64,000 nt of DNA from Lactobacillus sp. UCMA15818. Its GTDB lineage: Bacteria; Bacillota; Bacilli; Lactobacillales; Lactobacillaceae. This document shows positions 7,127 through 14,622 of this stretch, one piece after another. The stretch spans positions 434,001 to 498,000 of the forward strand of contig NZ_VJYB01000001.1 of assembly GCF_030400225.1 (NCBI RefSeq), in the 5' to 3' direction. The position numbers and the translations under genes were made by a program. Positions within the stretch are counted from its first letter, which is position 1. Every line of letters starts with the position of its first letter. The notes beneath the pieces were generated by a model. The model saw nothing but the letters and a program-made list of their open reading frames with translations. It had not been told where the DNA came from and did no database searches.

Positions 7127-8596
7127 TTAAATTGAGATTATCTCATCATTTTCAGTAAGCTCACAAAGCTGTTTCCACCCTGTAGTGGTTAAGAACTTAT
7201 GGTCTTCAGTTGCTTTTATTTTCTTACCGTTTTCAAATTCAATTTCGAAAACAGATGCCCTTTTTCTTGTTAAACAAACGTTGCTAAAATCATCAATTAC
7301 TGATTTTTTATTTCTTTCATCAAAACTAAAGACTTTACCAGATTTACCAACGAGGCTTTTGATTGGCTTGCTTCCTCCGACAGTCTCAATGAGAGTGTCT
7401 CCCGTTAAACATGCATGGTTGTTTGCATCTTCTGGTGTGTTTAACCAATTGCCCTCTTTGTCCTTGTCATAGACATACGTATTAAATTCTTCTAGTAGTC
7501 CTTTAACCCTTGGATGCACCACATACTTATACGACTGCATATATTGAATACCTTGGATAACTGAGTCCTTGCCTTTACCTGATGGTCGAATATTTGGAAT
7601 GTTGAATACTTGTGCTAGTTCAACAATTAAGCGTTGCTCGGCACTATCGGCGATAATTGGTAACCCTATGGCTTTATGCTGCGCCAATGCTTGTGCTATT
7701 GGTTGAGTCAACATCCCTTGTTGATAGAATTCGTCGTAGATGTAAACGATTCTGTTCTTCTGGTCGATTGCAATGAACTCTCCTGCAGTCGGATCATGTT
7801 TGAAACCAAAATCTAAACCAACCGCTTTTGGTAAATTAGCAATCTCTTCATAGCTGAAATCACGTTGTTCAAATAAGCCATCAAATACAAGCCCTTCTGC
7901 AATTCCCCATTCTCCCAAAACTGCCACTCTAGCACGATTAGGATTTCTAACTAACATTTCTTTTAAGCTCTCGACATAAGCATTATCCAAGTGAGAGTTG
8001 TCTTGATATGTTGTAGTCTTAGGTAAAACACTTTTAACGCGCGTTTCTTTATCAAAAAATTCAGCTTTCAGCCAATGCCTATCACTCCAAGGGTTAAATG
8101 TTATGACTGATTGATAAAAGCCGTCATCAGGCAAAACGCCACGCAAAGATTCTTCAACGGTGTTAAAACCTGCTAAGGATTTCAATTCATATGCCTCTTC
8201 ATACCAAACACGACATAAATAGCCAACTGTTGTCTTAATAGATGTTATCTTCAAAGGATTATCCATTCCTCTAAAAATTATCTTTTGACCAGTTGGCTTA
8301 TATATTATTTCCATGGGACTATTTTTAAATTTGAACAAATCATGTATTCCTAAATCATTGGCCACACTCTCTAATGTTGAGAACGTCGAATCTTTGTGAG
8401 TGTTGAAATACTGGCGAACAACAAGCCAATTGACATACTTAAATCTCATCACATCAATCAACACTTTGATAGCTGCTGCATATGATTTTCCAGAACCACG
8501 AGAGCCTTTATAGGCTAGATACCTACTACGATTAACGAACATAGAATAATATGCAGGACTAACCATTTCAGATACGTTTAAATTAATCACTGGCAT
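7127..8596 (-). CDS. terL: Terminase large subunit N-part (395 aa) fused to intein N-half
   Basis: A 489-residue protein. Residues 1-395 are a terminase: Walker A GSRGSGKS at 31-38, Walker B with YEEA near 132-135, and an RNase H-like nuclease with D262 (GLDFGF) and D317 (IIADS). After ANNHA the sequence turns into an intein: Cys396 opens block [10 protein letters not shown] and block B is [11 protein letters not shown]. It ends [11 protein letters not shown] and stop, the usual end of an N-terminal split intein half. The third catalytic Asp is absent from this polypeptide and lies in the downstream piece. The start overlaps terS by 14 bases. Confidence 0.9.
   Translation of the reverse strand: MPVINLNVSEMVSPAYYSMFVNRSRYLAYKGSRGSGKSYAAAIKVLIDVMRFKYVNWLVVRQYFNTHKDSTFSTLESVANDLGIHDLFKFKNSPMEIIYKPTGQKIIFRGMDNPLKITSIKTTVGYLCRVWYEEAYELKSLAGFNTVEESLRGVLPDDGFYQSVITFNPWSDRHWLKAEFFDKETRVKSVLPKTTTYQDNSHLDNAYVESLKEMLVRNPNRARVAVLGEWGIAEGLVFDGLFEQRDFSYEEIANLPKAVGLDFGFKHDPTAGEFIAIDQKNRIVYIYDEFYQQGMLTQPIAQALAQHKAIGLPIIADSAEQRLIVELAQVFNIPNIRPSGKGKDSVIQGIQYMQSYKYVVHPRVKGLLEEFNTYVYDKDKEGNWLNTPEDANNHACLTGDTLIETVGGSKPIKSLVGKSGKVFSFDERNKKSVIDDFSNVCLTRKRASVFEIEFENGKKIKATEDHKFLTTTGWKQLCELTENDEIISI
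7130..7411 (-). other. Split intein N-half (94 aa) in terminase
   Basis: Encodes residues 396-489 of the terminase fragment. Cys1 opens block A (CLTGDT), and TxxH in block B (ATEDH) is the catalytic pair for the first N-S acyl shift. The half stops right after the ENDEI segment, where contiguous inteins would carry an endonuclease or linker. Joined with the C-half at about 6354-6461 it would make a mini-intein of roughly 130 residues. Confidence 0.85.
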
Positions 8597-9413
8597 TCTT
8601 ATCCACCTCCGGTAATTTTACGTTTATAACTACTTGGCTATCACTTGCATTCAGGTCAGGCAAACGTTCAAGCAGTTCTTTCAGTGCTTTCTGCTTGTCA
8701 TACATTTCAACCACAGCCTCACCTTTATCAATTCGAATTGACTTGATATTGGAAGTATCAATCTCCTTACTATCACGCATTTTAACGACTTGATTAAAAT
8801 GAAATTTCTGTTCTCCTGTTGCAGGGTCAATCTTTGGATCCATACGATAATGCCCGCCGCTATCTTCGTAGGGCCCAGTTTCATCTTTTATTTTTTGCCA
8901 CTCAAGAACCTTAACCGTCTCGAACTCGACAACGTCCGTCACATCTGCTGTAGCCTGTTTGAGGTAACTCTGCAGAATATCATTTGCGTCAACATAAAGC
9001 TCCTGCGACTGCTGTTTCTTTAATTCTGTAAGCAATGATTTAATCTTAGGAATTCCTAGGAGCCTATGTCCTTCTACCATTGCCACTTCATAACTGCATT
9101 CATATGCTTGTTGATACGCCCACGTTGCATTAAATCTCTGCAAATAAAAAAGACAGAAACGTTTTCGCTTTTCTGTCAGTTCATCATTCTCTGTTATTTT
9201 TTTAACTGCAACCTTTGCAATTTTGTGTGCACCCTTTTTGGGTTTTGTGTGCATACTTTTTTTAGTGGGTGCACCCCTTTGCCACCCATATCTATTCTTC
9301 CAAGATTTTAAGGTGTTGATAGGTATTTCATACTTAGCTGCAATGTCTTTGTACTTCATTCCTGCTAAATAGTCTTTCTTAGCTTGTTCTCGCTCTTGCT
9401 CTTGCTTTGTCAT
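8583..9413 (-). CDS. terS: Terminase small subunit
   Basis: A 276-residue protein. An N-terminal helix-turn-helix ([24 protein letters not shown], residues about 21-44) and a basic linker ([15 protein letters not shown]) precede a Terminase_2-type core: [13 protein letters not shown], then [10 protein letters not shown] and [12 protein letters not shown]. It recognises the phage pac or cos site and hands DNA to TerL. The C-terminal 40 residues include a [14 protein letters not shown] segment likely to contact TerL. It overlaps the terL start by 14 bases, which suggests coupled translation. Confidence 0.9.
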   Translation of the reverse strand: MTKQEQEREQAKKDYLAGMKYKDIAAKYEIPINTLKSWKNRYGWQRGAPTKKSMHTKPKKGAHKIAKVAVKKITENDELTEKRKRFCLFYLQRFNATWAYQQAYECSYEVAMVEGHRLLGIPKIKSLLTELKKQQSQELYVDANDILQSYLKQATADVTDVVEFETVKVLEWQKIKDETGPYEDSGGHYRMDPKIDPATGEQKFHFNQVVKMRDSKEIDTSNIKSIRIDKGEAVVEMYDKQKALKELLERLPDLNASDSQVVINVKLPEVDKNASD

Positions 9414-9452
9414 GTCATATCACCACCACCTCCTGAAAATAAATTTTAAATA

Positions 9453-9623
9453 TCATTTGTGTCTTTCAATCTGTTTCCGTATATCATTAGCAATTTTTTC
9501 ATTATCAGATTTTAATTTTAGATAATCTTGGTGTTGAGCTTCCATATTTTTTCGGACCTCATCACTGAATTTCTCATTATCTTTTTTAAGTTTTTTGAAA
9601 TCTTTGATTAAACCTATAATCAT
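9453..9623 (-). CDS. Small coiled-coil phage protein, unknown function
   Basis: A 56-residue protein. I use the ATG at 9623 (MIIGLIKDF) because AAGGTGG lies 8 bases upstream; the frame is open a few codons further. It has a short hydrophobic start followed by two related heptad-rich stretches (KKDNEKFSDEVRKNME and KSDNEKIANDIRKQIE), so it looks like a duplicated coiled-coil unit. No known family is recognised. It is the last gene before a 0.7 kb non-coding stretch, next to terS. Confidence 0.5.
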   Translation of the reverse strand: MIIGLIKDFKKLKKDNEKFSDEVRKNMEAQHQDYLKLKSDNEKIANDIRKQIERHK

Positions 9624-9824
9624 CAAAATCACCACCTTAAATTTTATGTAAAAAAAGAACCATCAACTATTTGTTGACAGTTAAATAAATGGACTTCTAC
9701 AAGTTAACCAAACAGTAGAATTGCTGTCATTTTAAATGATGACAAGGTTAACTGACCATTTTATTATCCAGTTAGGAATTGCTCAGACAACTTGTCCTAC
9801 CCCATTATGGGACCCAGCTGATAT

Positions 9825-9907
9825 GGAACTGGCTAGATTCGAACTAGCATAAGCTATTACACTTATTCCCATTGTCGGGCCTTACTAGTATTTCCCGATT
9901 CAGTTCC
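9825..9907 (-). tRNA. tRNA-like element d (non-canonical)
   Basis: The minus strand shows a perfect 7-bp acceptor (GGAACTG / CAGTTCC) and a perfect T-arm, GCTAG-TTCGAAT-CTAGC, placed exactly as in tRNA. The rest is irregular: a 5-bp TCGGG/CCCGA stem with a 14-base loop stands in the D-arm place, and the next stem ATAAG/CTTAT has an 8-base loop. I cannot assign an anticodon. Total 83 bases, the size of a class II tRNA. Confidence 0.4.
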
Positions 9908-9913
9908 GCAAAT

Positions 9914-10033
9914 GCAAGCGGTATGGATTTGCACCATACAATCTGTTTTCTCGTGTTTTTACTAACCGAGTCTTCTTAAGACCCCTTGGAGTTACTTACT
10001 AGACTCGAGCGATACCTACTCCGCCACACTTGC
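9914..10033 (-). tRNA. tRNA-like element c (Leu-like, oversized)
   Basis: Acceptor GCAAGTG / CGCTTGC (7 bp, one G-U), then TGGCGGAGTAGGTATCGC, which looks like the D-arm of a leucine tRNA, and a T-arm TATGG-TGCAAAT-CCATA. The anticodon region CGAGT...ACTCG encloses about 31 bases instead of 7, and an extra A-rich stretch precedes the T-arm, giving 120 bases in all. It may be a decayed or rearranged tRNA-Leu or a different structured RNA. Confidence 0.35.
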
Positions 10034-10064
10034 TATGCTTTTATGGGATATCGCAATAACCCAA

Positions 10065-10157
10065 GTATGTATGCAGTCCCGACGACTGCGCTGATAATGG
10101 AGCTACCCAAAATATTTGTGAATTGCGTACCGAGCTTATATCATTACGCACACATAC
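10065..10157 (-). tRNA. tRNA-like element b (non-canonical)
   Basis: Minus-strand 8-bp end stem GTATGTGT / ATACATAC, a 5-bp arm GCAGT / ACTGC with a 7-base loop in the T-arm place (loop sequence not the TTCNANT consensus), and a GCGTA / TACGC stem with a 15-base loop in the D-arm place. No regular anticodon arm is found. Total 93 bases. Confidence 0.3.
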
Positions 10158-10177
10158 GCCATATAATAATTACATAA

Positions 10178-10227
10178 GCTAGATAGCGGAATCGAACCGC
10201 TAACCAACCGTACCAACGGTATCTAGT
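10178..10227 (-). tRNA. tRNA-like element a, lacking the anticodon arm
   Basis: A compact 50-base fold. The acceptor is ACTAGAT / ATCTAGC (6 of 7 paired), a D-arm-like CCG-TTGGTA-CGG carries the GG of a D-loop, and a perfect T-arm AGCGG-TTCGATT-CCGCT follows. Only TTGGTT-like linker bases lie where the anticodon arm should be. Confidence 0.4.
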
Positions 10228-10325
10228 TCTCATATTCAGAAAGAGAGTTTTGCCTCATGTCCAACTTGGCATACTATCATTTTATAGGCAAAAGGGTGCT
10301 TAGTTTTGATGAATTTTTCCTTTTC

Positions 10326-10751
10326 TCACAAATCATACAACCCTAGTCCTTTGGCAACATCTTCAATAAAATTATTGCGCAACTGATATGCCTTGTTATA
10401 GCCGACTAAAACTATATGATTTTCAACAAGTCCATTCAACGTAAATTGAGGATAACGTTTGAAATATAACTCTTTGATAATTGTTTCAGTGTCTTTCCCA
10501 CACTCTCCTAAGCAATCATCAATCACGTCTCGTTGTCGCTTGAACGCATTTAAAGCCTCATCCTCGTCAATAGTAATAACCATGGTTTCAATGGGTTCAG
10601 CACGTTTATTTTGAGCTCTACCACCTCCAATATTTTCATCAGTAGGTTTGATTGGATAACGCAGCTCTTGCTCTCGCTTTTCGATATGTTTATCAATCTT
10701 GGGATAGTCTCGAAGGATATCCTCCACTTTTCTAAAAGTCGATTTTTTCAT
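10326..10751 (-). CDS. Late transcription regulator, ArpU/RinA type
   Basis: A 141-residue protein. The ATG at 10751 (MKKSTFRKVEDIL) is chosen because GGGGGTG lies just upstream; the longer frame has no ribosome site. The layout fits the ArpU/RinA family of phage late activators: an N-terminal helix RKVEDILRDYPKIDKHIEKREQEL, a middle segment TIDEDEALNAFKRQRDVIDDCL, and a C-terminal sigma-4-like helix-turn-helix (FTLNGLVENHIVLVGYNKAYQLRNNF). It precedes the packaging genes, as expected for the switch to late transcription. Confidence 0.75.
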   Translation of the reverse strand: MKKSTFRKVEDILRDYPKIDKHIEKREQELRYPIKPTDENIGGGRAQNKRAEPIETMVITIDEDEALNAFKRQRDVIDDCLGECGKDTETIIKELYFKRYPQFTLNGLVENHIVLVGYNKAYQLRNNFIEDVAKGLGLYDL

Positions 10752-10771
10752 GTGCTCACCCCCTGAATTTA

Positions 10772-10996
10772 CTAGCTCCATTTCTTTTTCAAATATAAGC
10801 AACGTTGACAAAGCTGATGTTCTTTCACAAAATCAGAATCGCTATCAGTTTCAAAAAATTCAACTCTTTGGTTCGTCTTGATGTTTCTCAATGATGAGCC
10901 TTTTATTTTTGCTACAACATCATCGCAATTGCTGACTAATGAGTAACCTTTCTTGTAGCAGATATGCCAGCTATTTTTAGTTTTGACTAGAATCAT
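10772..10996 (-). CDS. Small phage protein with Cys pair, unknown
   Basis: A 74-residue protein starting at the ATG at 10996, with AGGAGG 7 bases upstream and overlapping the previous stop. It has one CxxC (LCQRCLYLKKK) near the C-terminus and two further cysteines earlier, but no complete zinc motif. No family recognised. It sits in the middle-to-late gene set between two small proteins and the late regulator. Confidence 0.55.
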   Translation of the reverse strand: MILVKTKNSWHICYKKGYSLVSNCDDVVAKIKGSSLRNIKTNQRVEFFETDSDSDFVKEHQLCQRCLYLKKKWS

Positions 10997-11202
10997 CCCC
11001 TTTCCTCCTTTTCAAAATCATCTTCAAACCATGCATATTTTCCCTTGTCCTCTTTGATGTGGTAGACAATATCATGACTACCAACATATTTTCTAGATCC
11101 GGCAATCGTCACTCTCCAGCCACAATATTTGTACATCCCATTTGCCATTCGTTCGTTGGGAACTTTTGCTATTTTGACTTTGTCTCCTTTTTCGTATCTC
11201 AT
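10993..11202 (-). CDS. Small phage protein, SH3/KOW-like fold likely
   Basis: A 69-residue protein. The ATG at 11202 (MRYEKGDKVKI) is preferred because AAGGAG lies 8 bases upstream. The opening EKGDKVKIAK and the later GWRVTIAG and YHIKEDKGKYAWFEDDFE give the alternating pattern of a small beta-barrel similar to KOW or DUF-type phage proteins that bind nucleic acid or protein. Function is unknown. Confidence 0.55.
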   Translation of the reverse strand: MRYEKGDKVKIAKVPNERMANGMYKYCGWRVTIAGSRKYVGSHDIVYHIKEDKGKYAWFEDDFEKEERG

Positions 11203-11207
11203 GCACA

Positions 11208-11900
11208 TCACTCCTTTTCTTCATAGTTTCCTGCAACGTGAATCTTTCTCAGTGTTTCAACATCTAACTTGATACCTGTAACTGGAACGTGATACTTGTA
11301 ACCAAAATTTCTAGCTCCGATTTGTTCGATTTCTCGGTGGTGAGAGCGGCAAAGAGCCATTACATGTCGTTTGGTGTGATCTACGTGTGTTCTATTACCG
11401 CCCATGCCAATTGTTTCTAAATGGTGAATATCCGCGTGTCGTCCACATATTGCGCATTTACGGTGCTTGCAACACAGGTACATGTAATATATCTCGCCCT
11501 TTGGCAAAAGCTCGTAGCCGTCCTTAAAAGGGACTCTGTAATCAAACATGAAGTCGATTACTATTTCTAATAGCTTGTTAGCATCTGAAACAGTATTCTT
11601 TGTATCATCTGCTAGGCTTATCATTCCACCTGCCGTTCTGATGGCATATTGGATATAGAAGTATTCCTTTAACTCTTCGACAGGTTGACCGCTCCAGTTC
11701 CAAATATCACCAATCAAGGCAAAGAATAATGCTCGTTGTTTCGGTCTAGCCTTGCGTGGATCCACAAACTCAATTTTTACAAGAATTCTGCTGAGATTAC
11801 CGTTGTACATTGTTCTAAGTCTTTCGAGACTCACACTTTGCTCAAGTTGGATAACAAGCTGACTCCCTCTGAAATTCCTAACAAATGCAGGTAACCACAT
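11208..11900 (-). CDS. Putative HNHc nuclease, copy 2
   Basis: A 230-residue protein of the phage HNHc nuclease family. The N-terminal half is helical (KARPKQRALFFALIGDIWNW). The C-terminal half has the zinc/HNH core: CCKHRKCAICGRHADIHH, then GNRTHVDHTKRHVMALCRSHH. A paralogue with the same layout lies at 16560-17225. The likely role is processing recombination or replication intermediates (NinG/Rap-like), inferred from context. GGAGG precedes the ATG at 11900. Confidence 0.75.
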   Translation of the reverse strand: MWLPAFVRNFRGSQLVIQLEQSVSLERLRTMYNGNLSRILVKIEFVDPRKARPKQRALFFALIGDIWNWSGQPVEELKEYFYIQYAIRTAGGMISLADDTKNTVSDANKLLEIVIDFMFDYRVPFKDGYELLPKGEIYYMYLCCKHRKCAICGRHADIHHLETIGMGGNRTHVDHTKRHVMALCRSHHREIEQIGARNFGYKYHVPVTGIKLDVETLRKIHVAGNYEEKE

Positions 11901-11909
11901 AGCAACCTC

Positions 11910-12104
11910 CTAACTTATTTTTCTCCCCATAAGCTCGTCTACACTCACACACAGCACATCTGCTAACTTGTTAAGTTCATTTTCACCAGGAAAGTTGCGA
12001 CCACCTTCATAAGCAGTAATCGCTTGTCTGGTTAGTCCAACTTTGTCAGCTAGCATTGCTTGTGTCATACACATCTTCTGTCGTATTTCTCGCAATTTTT
12101 TCAT
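11910..12104 (-). CDS. Small XRE-family DNA-binding regulator
   Basis: A 64-residue protein that is almost only a Cro/CI-type helix-turn-helix: MTQAMLADKVGLTRQAITAYEGG, then PGENELNKLADVLCVSVDEL. No effector or dimerisation domain is present. It lies between the methyltransferase and the second HNHc nuclease, far from the CI/Cro switch, so it may control middle or late genes. GAGGGTG is the ribosome site. Confidence 0.8.
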   Translation of the reverse strand: MKKLREIRQKMCMTQAMLADKVGLTRQAITAYEGGRNFPGENELNKLADVLCVSVDELMGRKIS

Positions 12105-12116
12105 GATGTCACCCTC

Positions 12117-12878
12117 TCATAAGCTCAACAATGATATTTCTGCATGGTCAATCATTTGTTCTTTTGCCTGCTTATACATATCTTTCATAATCTCAAAGCC
12201 ATATGCAGACCTATTAAGTTCCATTGCAGCTCTTAACGTGCTGCCACTTCCTGCACATGGATCAATCACCACATCACCAACATCTGTAAATATTTCAATC
12301 AGCCTTTTTAATACTGGAATAGGTTTTTGTGTTGGGTGTATCTTCGGATAGCCGTTATCTGTTTCCCACTTGAACCAGTTCATTATCATTCGACCGTCAT
12401 TATTAAACTTTGGTAACTTATCCCGATATAGAACTACTGCATACTCGCAAGCACCAACTATTTTCATGTTTGCTTTTAAAACTTGTGAGCTTGACTTTTT
12501 AACAAATACAAGCGGGTAAGAATTATTGAAACCATATTTTTTCCCATATTCGACAACCATTTGCATTTGTTGGAATGAGCAGAATACAATCATTGCTGGT
12601 GCTTTCCCTGTTTGCTTAGGCTCTTTAATCAACATGTGTGAGCAGAAATGCATAAACTCTGCAACTCTGAAATCAACATCAGTATTGAAAAATGTTGCAT
12701 TAGCCTTATTACTCTCACCATTTTTGTTATCTCCGTCCTTGTACCATTCAGGGCTTGAGGCATAAGCATTATTGCCAATGTTGTAAGGAATATCAGCAAT
12801 TACTAACTGTGCTTTTGGAATCGCATAACGCTTGAAATTTTGGAAATGGTCGTTAAACAATTCAATTTTTGGTTTCAT
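12117..12878 (-). CDS. DNA N6-adenine or N4-cytosine methyltransferase
   Basis: A 253-residue amino-methyltransferase. Motif IV appears as DIPY (ADIPYNIGNN, residues about 29-38), a variant of DPPY. The SAM-binding motif DPCAGSGSTLRAAMEL is near residue 205. The order (catalytic motif first, SAM motif last) is that of the beta class. TQKP and GFEI motifs flank it as usual. Phage copies of this type usually protect phage DNA from host restriction, which is inferred here. Its start overlaps the AAA ATPase stop (ATGA). Confidence 0.85.
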   Translation of the reverse strand: MKPKIELFNDHFQNFKRYAIPKAQLVIADIPYNIGNNAYASSPEWYKDGDNKNGESNKANATFFNTDVDFRVAEFMHFCSHMLIKEPKQTGKAPAMIVFCSFQQMQMVVEYGKKYGFNNSYPLVFVKKSSSQVLKANMKIVGACEYAVVLYRDKLPKFNNDGRMIMNWFKWETDNGYPKIHPTQKPIPVLKRLIEIFTDVGDVVIDPCAGSGSTLRAAMELNRSAYGFEIMKDMYKQAKEQMIDHAEISLLSL

Positions 12879-13783
12879 ACTTCCACCCCCAAAGATTCTT
12901 TAACAAGTTTTTCTATCACAATTTTTTCTAGTGAATCAATCAATTCAGAGTTGTTTTCATTATCATGTTGAATAACAAAATCGGCTATCCATTGGTAACT
13001 TTTTTCAATACCAACATCGTTTAAAAATAGCAACGCCATTTGTTGTTTTTCTTGGTAATCTAATGGTTTCATCTCATAATGCTGTGCAAAGCGACGTTTA
13101 AAAGCTGGGTCAAGTGCTTCATATCGATTAGTAATAGCAACCAGTATCCCATTAGAATGCAACTTGTCCAGATACTGCATAAGTGAAATAGTAACTCGAT
13201 TCATGTCACCAACTTCTTGTGGTGAATTATCACGTTTAAGCGCAATAGCATCTACCTCATCAAGTAGTAAAATTCCATTGGATTGATCGAAAAATCTAAA
13301 TACCTTGGAAACGTTTTTTGCAGTTCCACCTAATGCACTATCAATTAGCTGACTAAAATCAACGTAATACAATGGCATTTTTAACTTATGCGCCATGTAC
13401 TTAATAAGCAATGTTTTCCCCAATCCACTTTTACCATGAATCAATAGAGTGTTTTTAGAGTTAAAATGAAGTGCTTCAAGCTTATCTTTCAACTTGATTC
13501 TTGCCTTTACACTCTCAATCTCTTTGGCATTGTCTTTAGTGATATAAACGCGACTAGCACTAAAACTCTTATCACTAACATCGACGGGCAATATGATATC
13601 CTTAACTTCTTCTGGAATATCAGGTGCTTTTTCGGAATATCCTATCTTGTCTGTATAATAATCAACTAGTTTTTGGTCTCTCTGCGATTTTTTAGTTGCT
13701 AATAATTTGAGGGCAGATAGTTTTGATCTTTCCAAATCATTCTGTGACAAATAATAAAAAAGGTTTTTCTCTTCTTGTTTCAT
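12875..13783 (-). CDS. AAA+ ATPase
   Basis: A 302-residue protein. Residues 1-95 are a helical, charged N-domain. Then comes a single AAA domain: Walker A GKSGLGKT, Walker B ILLLDEVDAI, sensor-1 VAITNR and an arginine finger FKRRFAQH. The module is of the FtsH/Cdc48 type, not a DnaC loader, and a separate DnaC-like gene lies at 14623. It overlaps the methyltransferase start by 4 bases, so the two are probably co-translated. The role is unknown; remodelling of replication or host proteins is possible. Confidence 0.8.
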   Translation of the reverse strand: MKQEEKNLFYYLSQNDLERSKLSALKLLATKKSQRDQKLVDYYTDKIGYSEKAPDIPEEVKDIILPVDVSDKSFSASRVYITKDNAKEIESVKARIKLKDKLEALHFNSKNTLLIHGKSGLGKTLLIKYMAHKLKMPLYYVDFSQLIDSALGGTAKNVSKVFRFFDQSNGILLLDEVDAIALKRDNSPQEVGDMNRVTISLMQYLDKLHSNGILVAITNRYEALDPAFKRRFAQHYEMKPLDYQEKQQMALLFLNDVGIEKSYQWIADFVIQHDNENNSELIDSLEKIVIEKLVKESLGVEV

Positions 13784-13956
13784 ACTCCCAACTCCTCTAG
13801 CTGTTCGAGTGGCACCTCAATATTGACAATCCGTCTGTGCCCATTTTCAAATATTAAATCTTGCAATAGCGCTGTCGTGTACGCTCCACGGTTGATTATT
13901 GCTTTGACAAATCTGTATTTACCACCGTATTTCACTTTGCTGCCTGCTTTAATCAT
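13780..13956 (-). CDS. Small phage protein (58 aa), SH3-like
   Basis: A 58-residue frame starting at the ATG at 13956 with GAGGTG 7 bases upstream, overlapping the previous gene by 8 bases and the AAA ATPase start by ATGA. It begins MIKAGSKVKYGGKYRFVKAI, which suggests a small beta-barrel, and ends in an acidic LEQLEELGV. No family name. The tight overlaps on both sides support that it is real. Confidence 0.65.
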   Translation of the reverse strand: MIKAGSKVKYGGKYRFVKAIINRGAYTTALLQDLIFENGHRRIVNIEVPLEQLEELGV

Positions 13957-14143
13957 TCCGACACCTCATTCCATTTTTAAAATGTGTAGCCCGACAATAA
14001 AATCCTGTCATCTCTCCAACATAGTCCGCAGCATTTTCAGCACATTCCTTAGAACAAAATTGAGTTTCCTCATCAAAATCTGTTACCCAAAAATCATAAC
14101 TATCTATTTCCTGACCACATCTTTCACAATAGTTTTCAATCAT
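13949..14143 (-). CDS. Small zinc-finger phage protein
   Basis: A 64-residue protein with two Cys pairs, YCERCGQEI at the start and FCSKECAEN in the middle, spaced as in a treble-clef or zinc-ribbon finger, plus two later cysteines. It probably binds zinc and perhaps DNA. It is packed between small genes of the middle operon. No known role. Confidence 0.65.
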   Translation of the reverse strand: MIENYCERCGQEIDSYDFWVTDFDEETQFCSKECAENAADYVGEMTGFYCRATHFKNGMRCRND

Positions 14144-14155
14144 TTAGACACCTCT

Positions 14156-14506
14156 TTAATATCCATAAATCAAAGCTAGAATTATTTCTTGCTGTCTAAA
14201 AACTTCAAGCAGTCTATCCTCTTCTAACCAGTTCTTGAATTCATCACTAATTGGCAACCAGTCATCTCCAGCCATCACTTCGTAATCTTTCTTATCTTCT
14301 TCTGTTGGATTAAGCATTAAAGTGATTGCTCCTAAAAATGTAATCCCTGTGTCTGCTTGCTCATTCACCCAATCAAGGCGTTTTATAACAAAATCGGGGA
14401 AATCATATTTAGGTGGTACAACCTTGTTAGCCTTTGGATCATAACTCCATCCATAGACTTTCTTAGCTTCTTTTTGCCAAATTTTTTCTTCTTTTTCAAA
14501 CGCCAT
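14156..14506 (-). CDS. Hypothetical phage protein
   Basis: A 116-residue protein. The ATG at 14506 (MAFEKEEKIWQ) has AGGAGG 9 bases upstream. Rich in aromatic and charged residues, with FPDFVIKRLDWVNEQ in the middle and an acidic FKNWLEEDRLLEVF segment near the end. It may belong to one of the small early/middle phage DUF families, but I cannot name one. Its start overlaps the preceding 41-residue gene. Confidence 0.55.
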   Translation of the reverse strand: MAFEKEEKIWQKEAKKVYGWSYDPKANKVVPPKYDFPDFVIKRLDWVNEQADTGITFLGAITLMLNPTEEDKKDYEVMAGDDWLPISDEFKNWLEEDRLLEVFRQQEIILALIYGY

Positions 14507-14621
14507 TTTTCCTAGCCTCCTCAATCTTCCTGTCAATCATCTTTCGCCAGTAGCCTGCTTCATGCTTTTGTACCTCAGTTGGCACTATTTCAATCACTGT
14601 TCCTGTTACGATATATTCCAT
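14496..14621 (-). CDS. Very small phage protein (41 aa)
   Basis: A 41-residue frame from the ATG at 14621, one base after the DnaC-like stop, ending inside the next gene. It begins MEYIVTGTVIEIVPTE and has a basic C-terminal helix (YWRKMIDRKIEEARKNG). The ribosome site is weak (ACGAGGTATCTAAC). It fills the gap between two coupled genes, and the coding pattern looks natural. Function unknown. Confidence 0.45.
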   Translation of the reverse strand: MEYIVTGTVIEIVPTEVQKHEAGYWRKMIDRKIEEARKNGV

Positions 14622-14622
14622 G

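Larger units (their letters stand above)
9640..10325 (-). other. Non-coding island between late regulator and packaging genes
   Basis: About 690 bases with no credible reading frame. From 9825 to 10227 the minus strand holds four tandem tRNA-like folds (listed separately). Below them, 9640-9824 contains further hairpins, for example TTCTAC...GTAGAA near 9693-9720, TGTCATT(3 bases)AATGATGACA near 9725-9743, and a CCCATAATGGG stem near 9801. This is where late transcription should begin, so a late promoter is also likely here, but I cannot pick one with confidence. Confidence 0.6.

Noticed and set aside
6249-8596. Simple pseudogene by frameshift in the terminase
   Set aside because: Both breaks fall exactly at intein borders, the splice residues (Cys1, TxxH, HN, Cys+1) are intact, and a gene with its own start lies between. 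Random decay would not give this.
9986-10177. A 63-codon plus-strand frame in the non-coding island
   Set aside because: It runs antisense to the tRNA-like folds, lacks a good ribosome site and its protein has no natural pattern.
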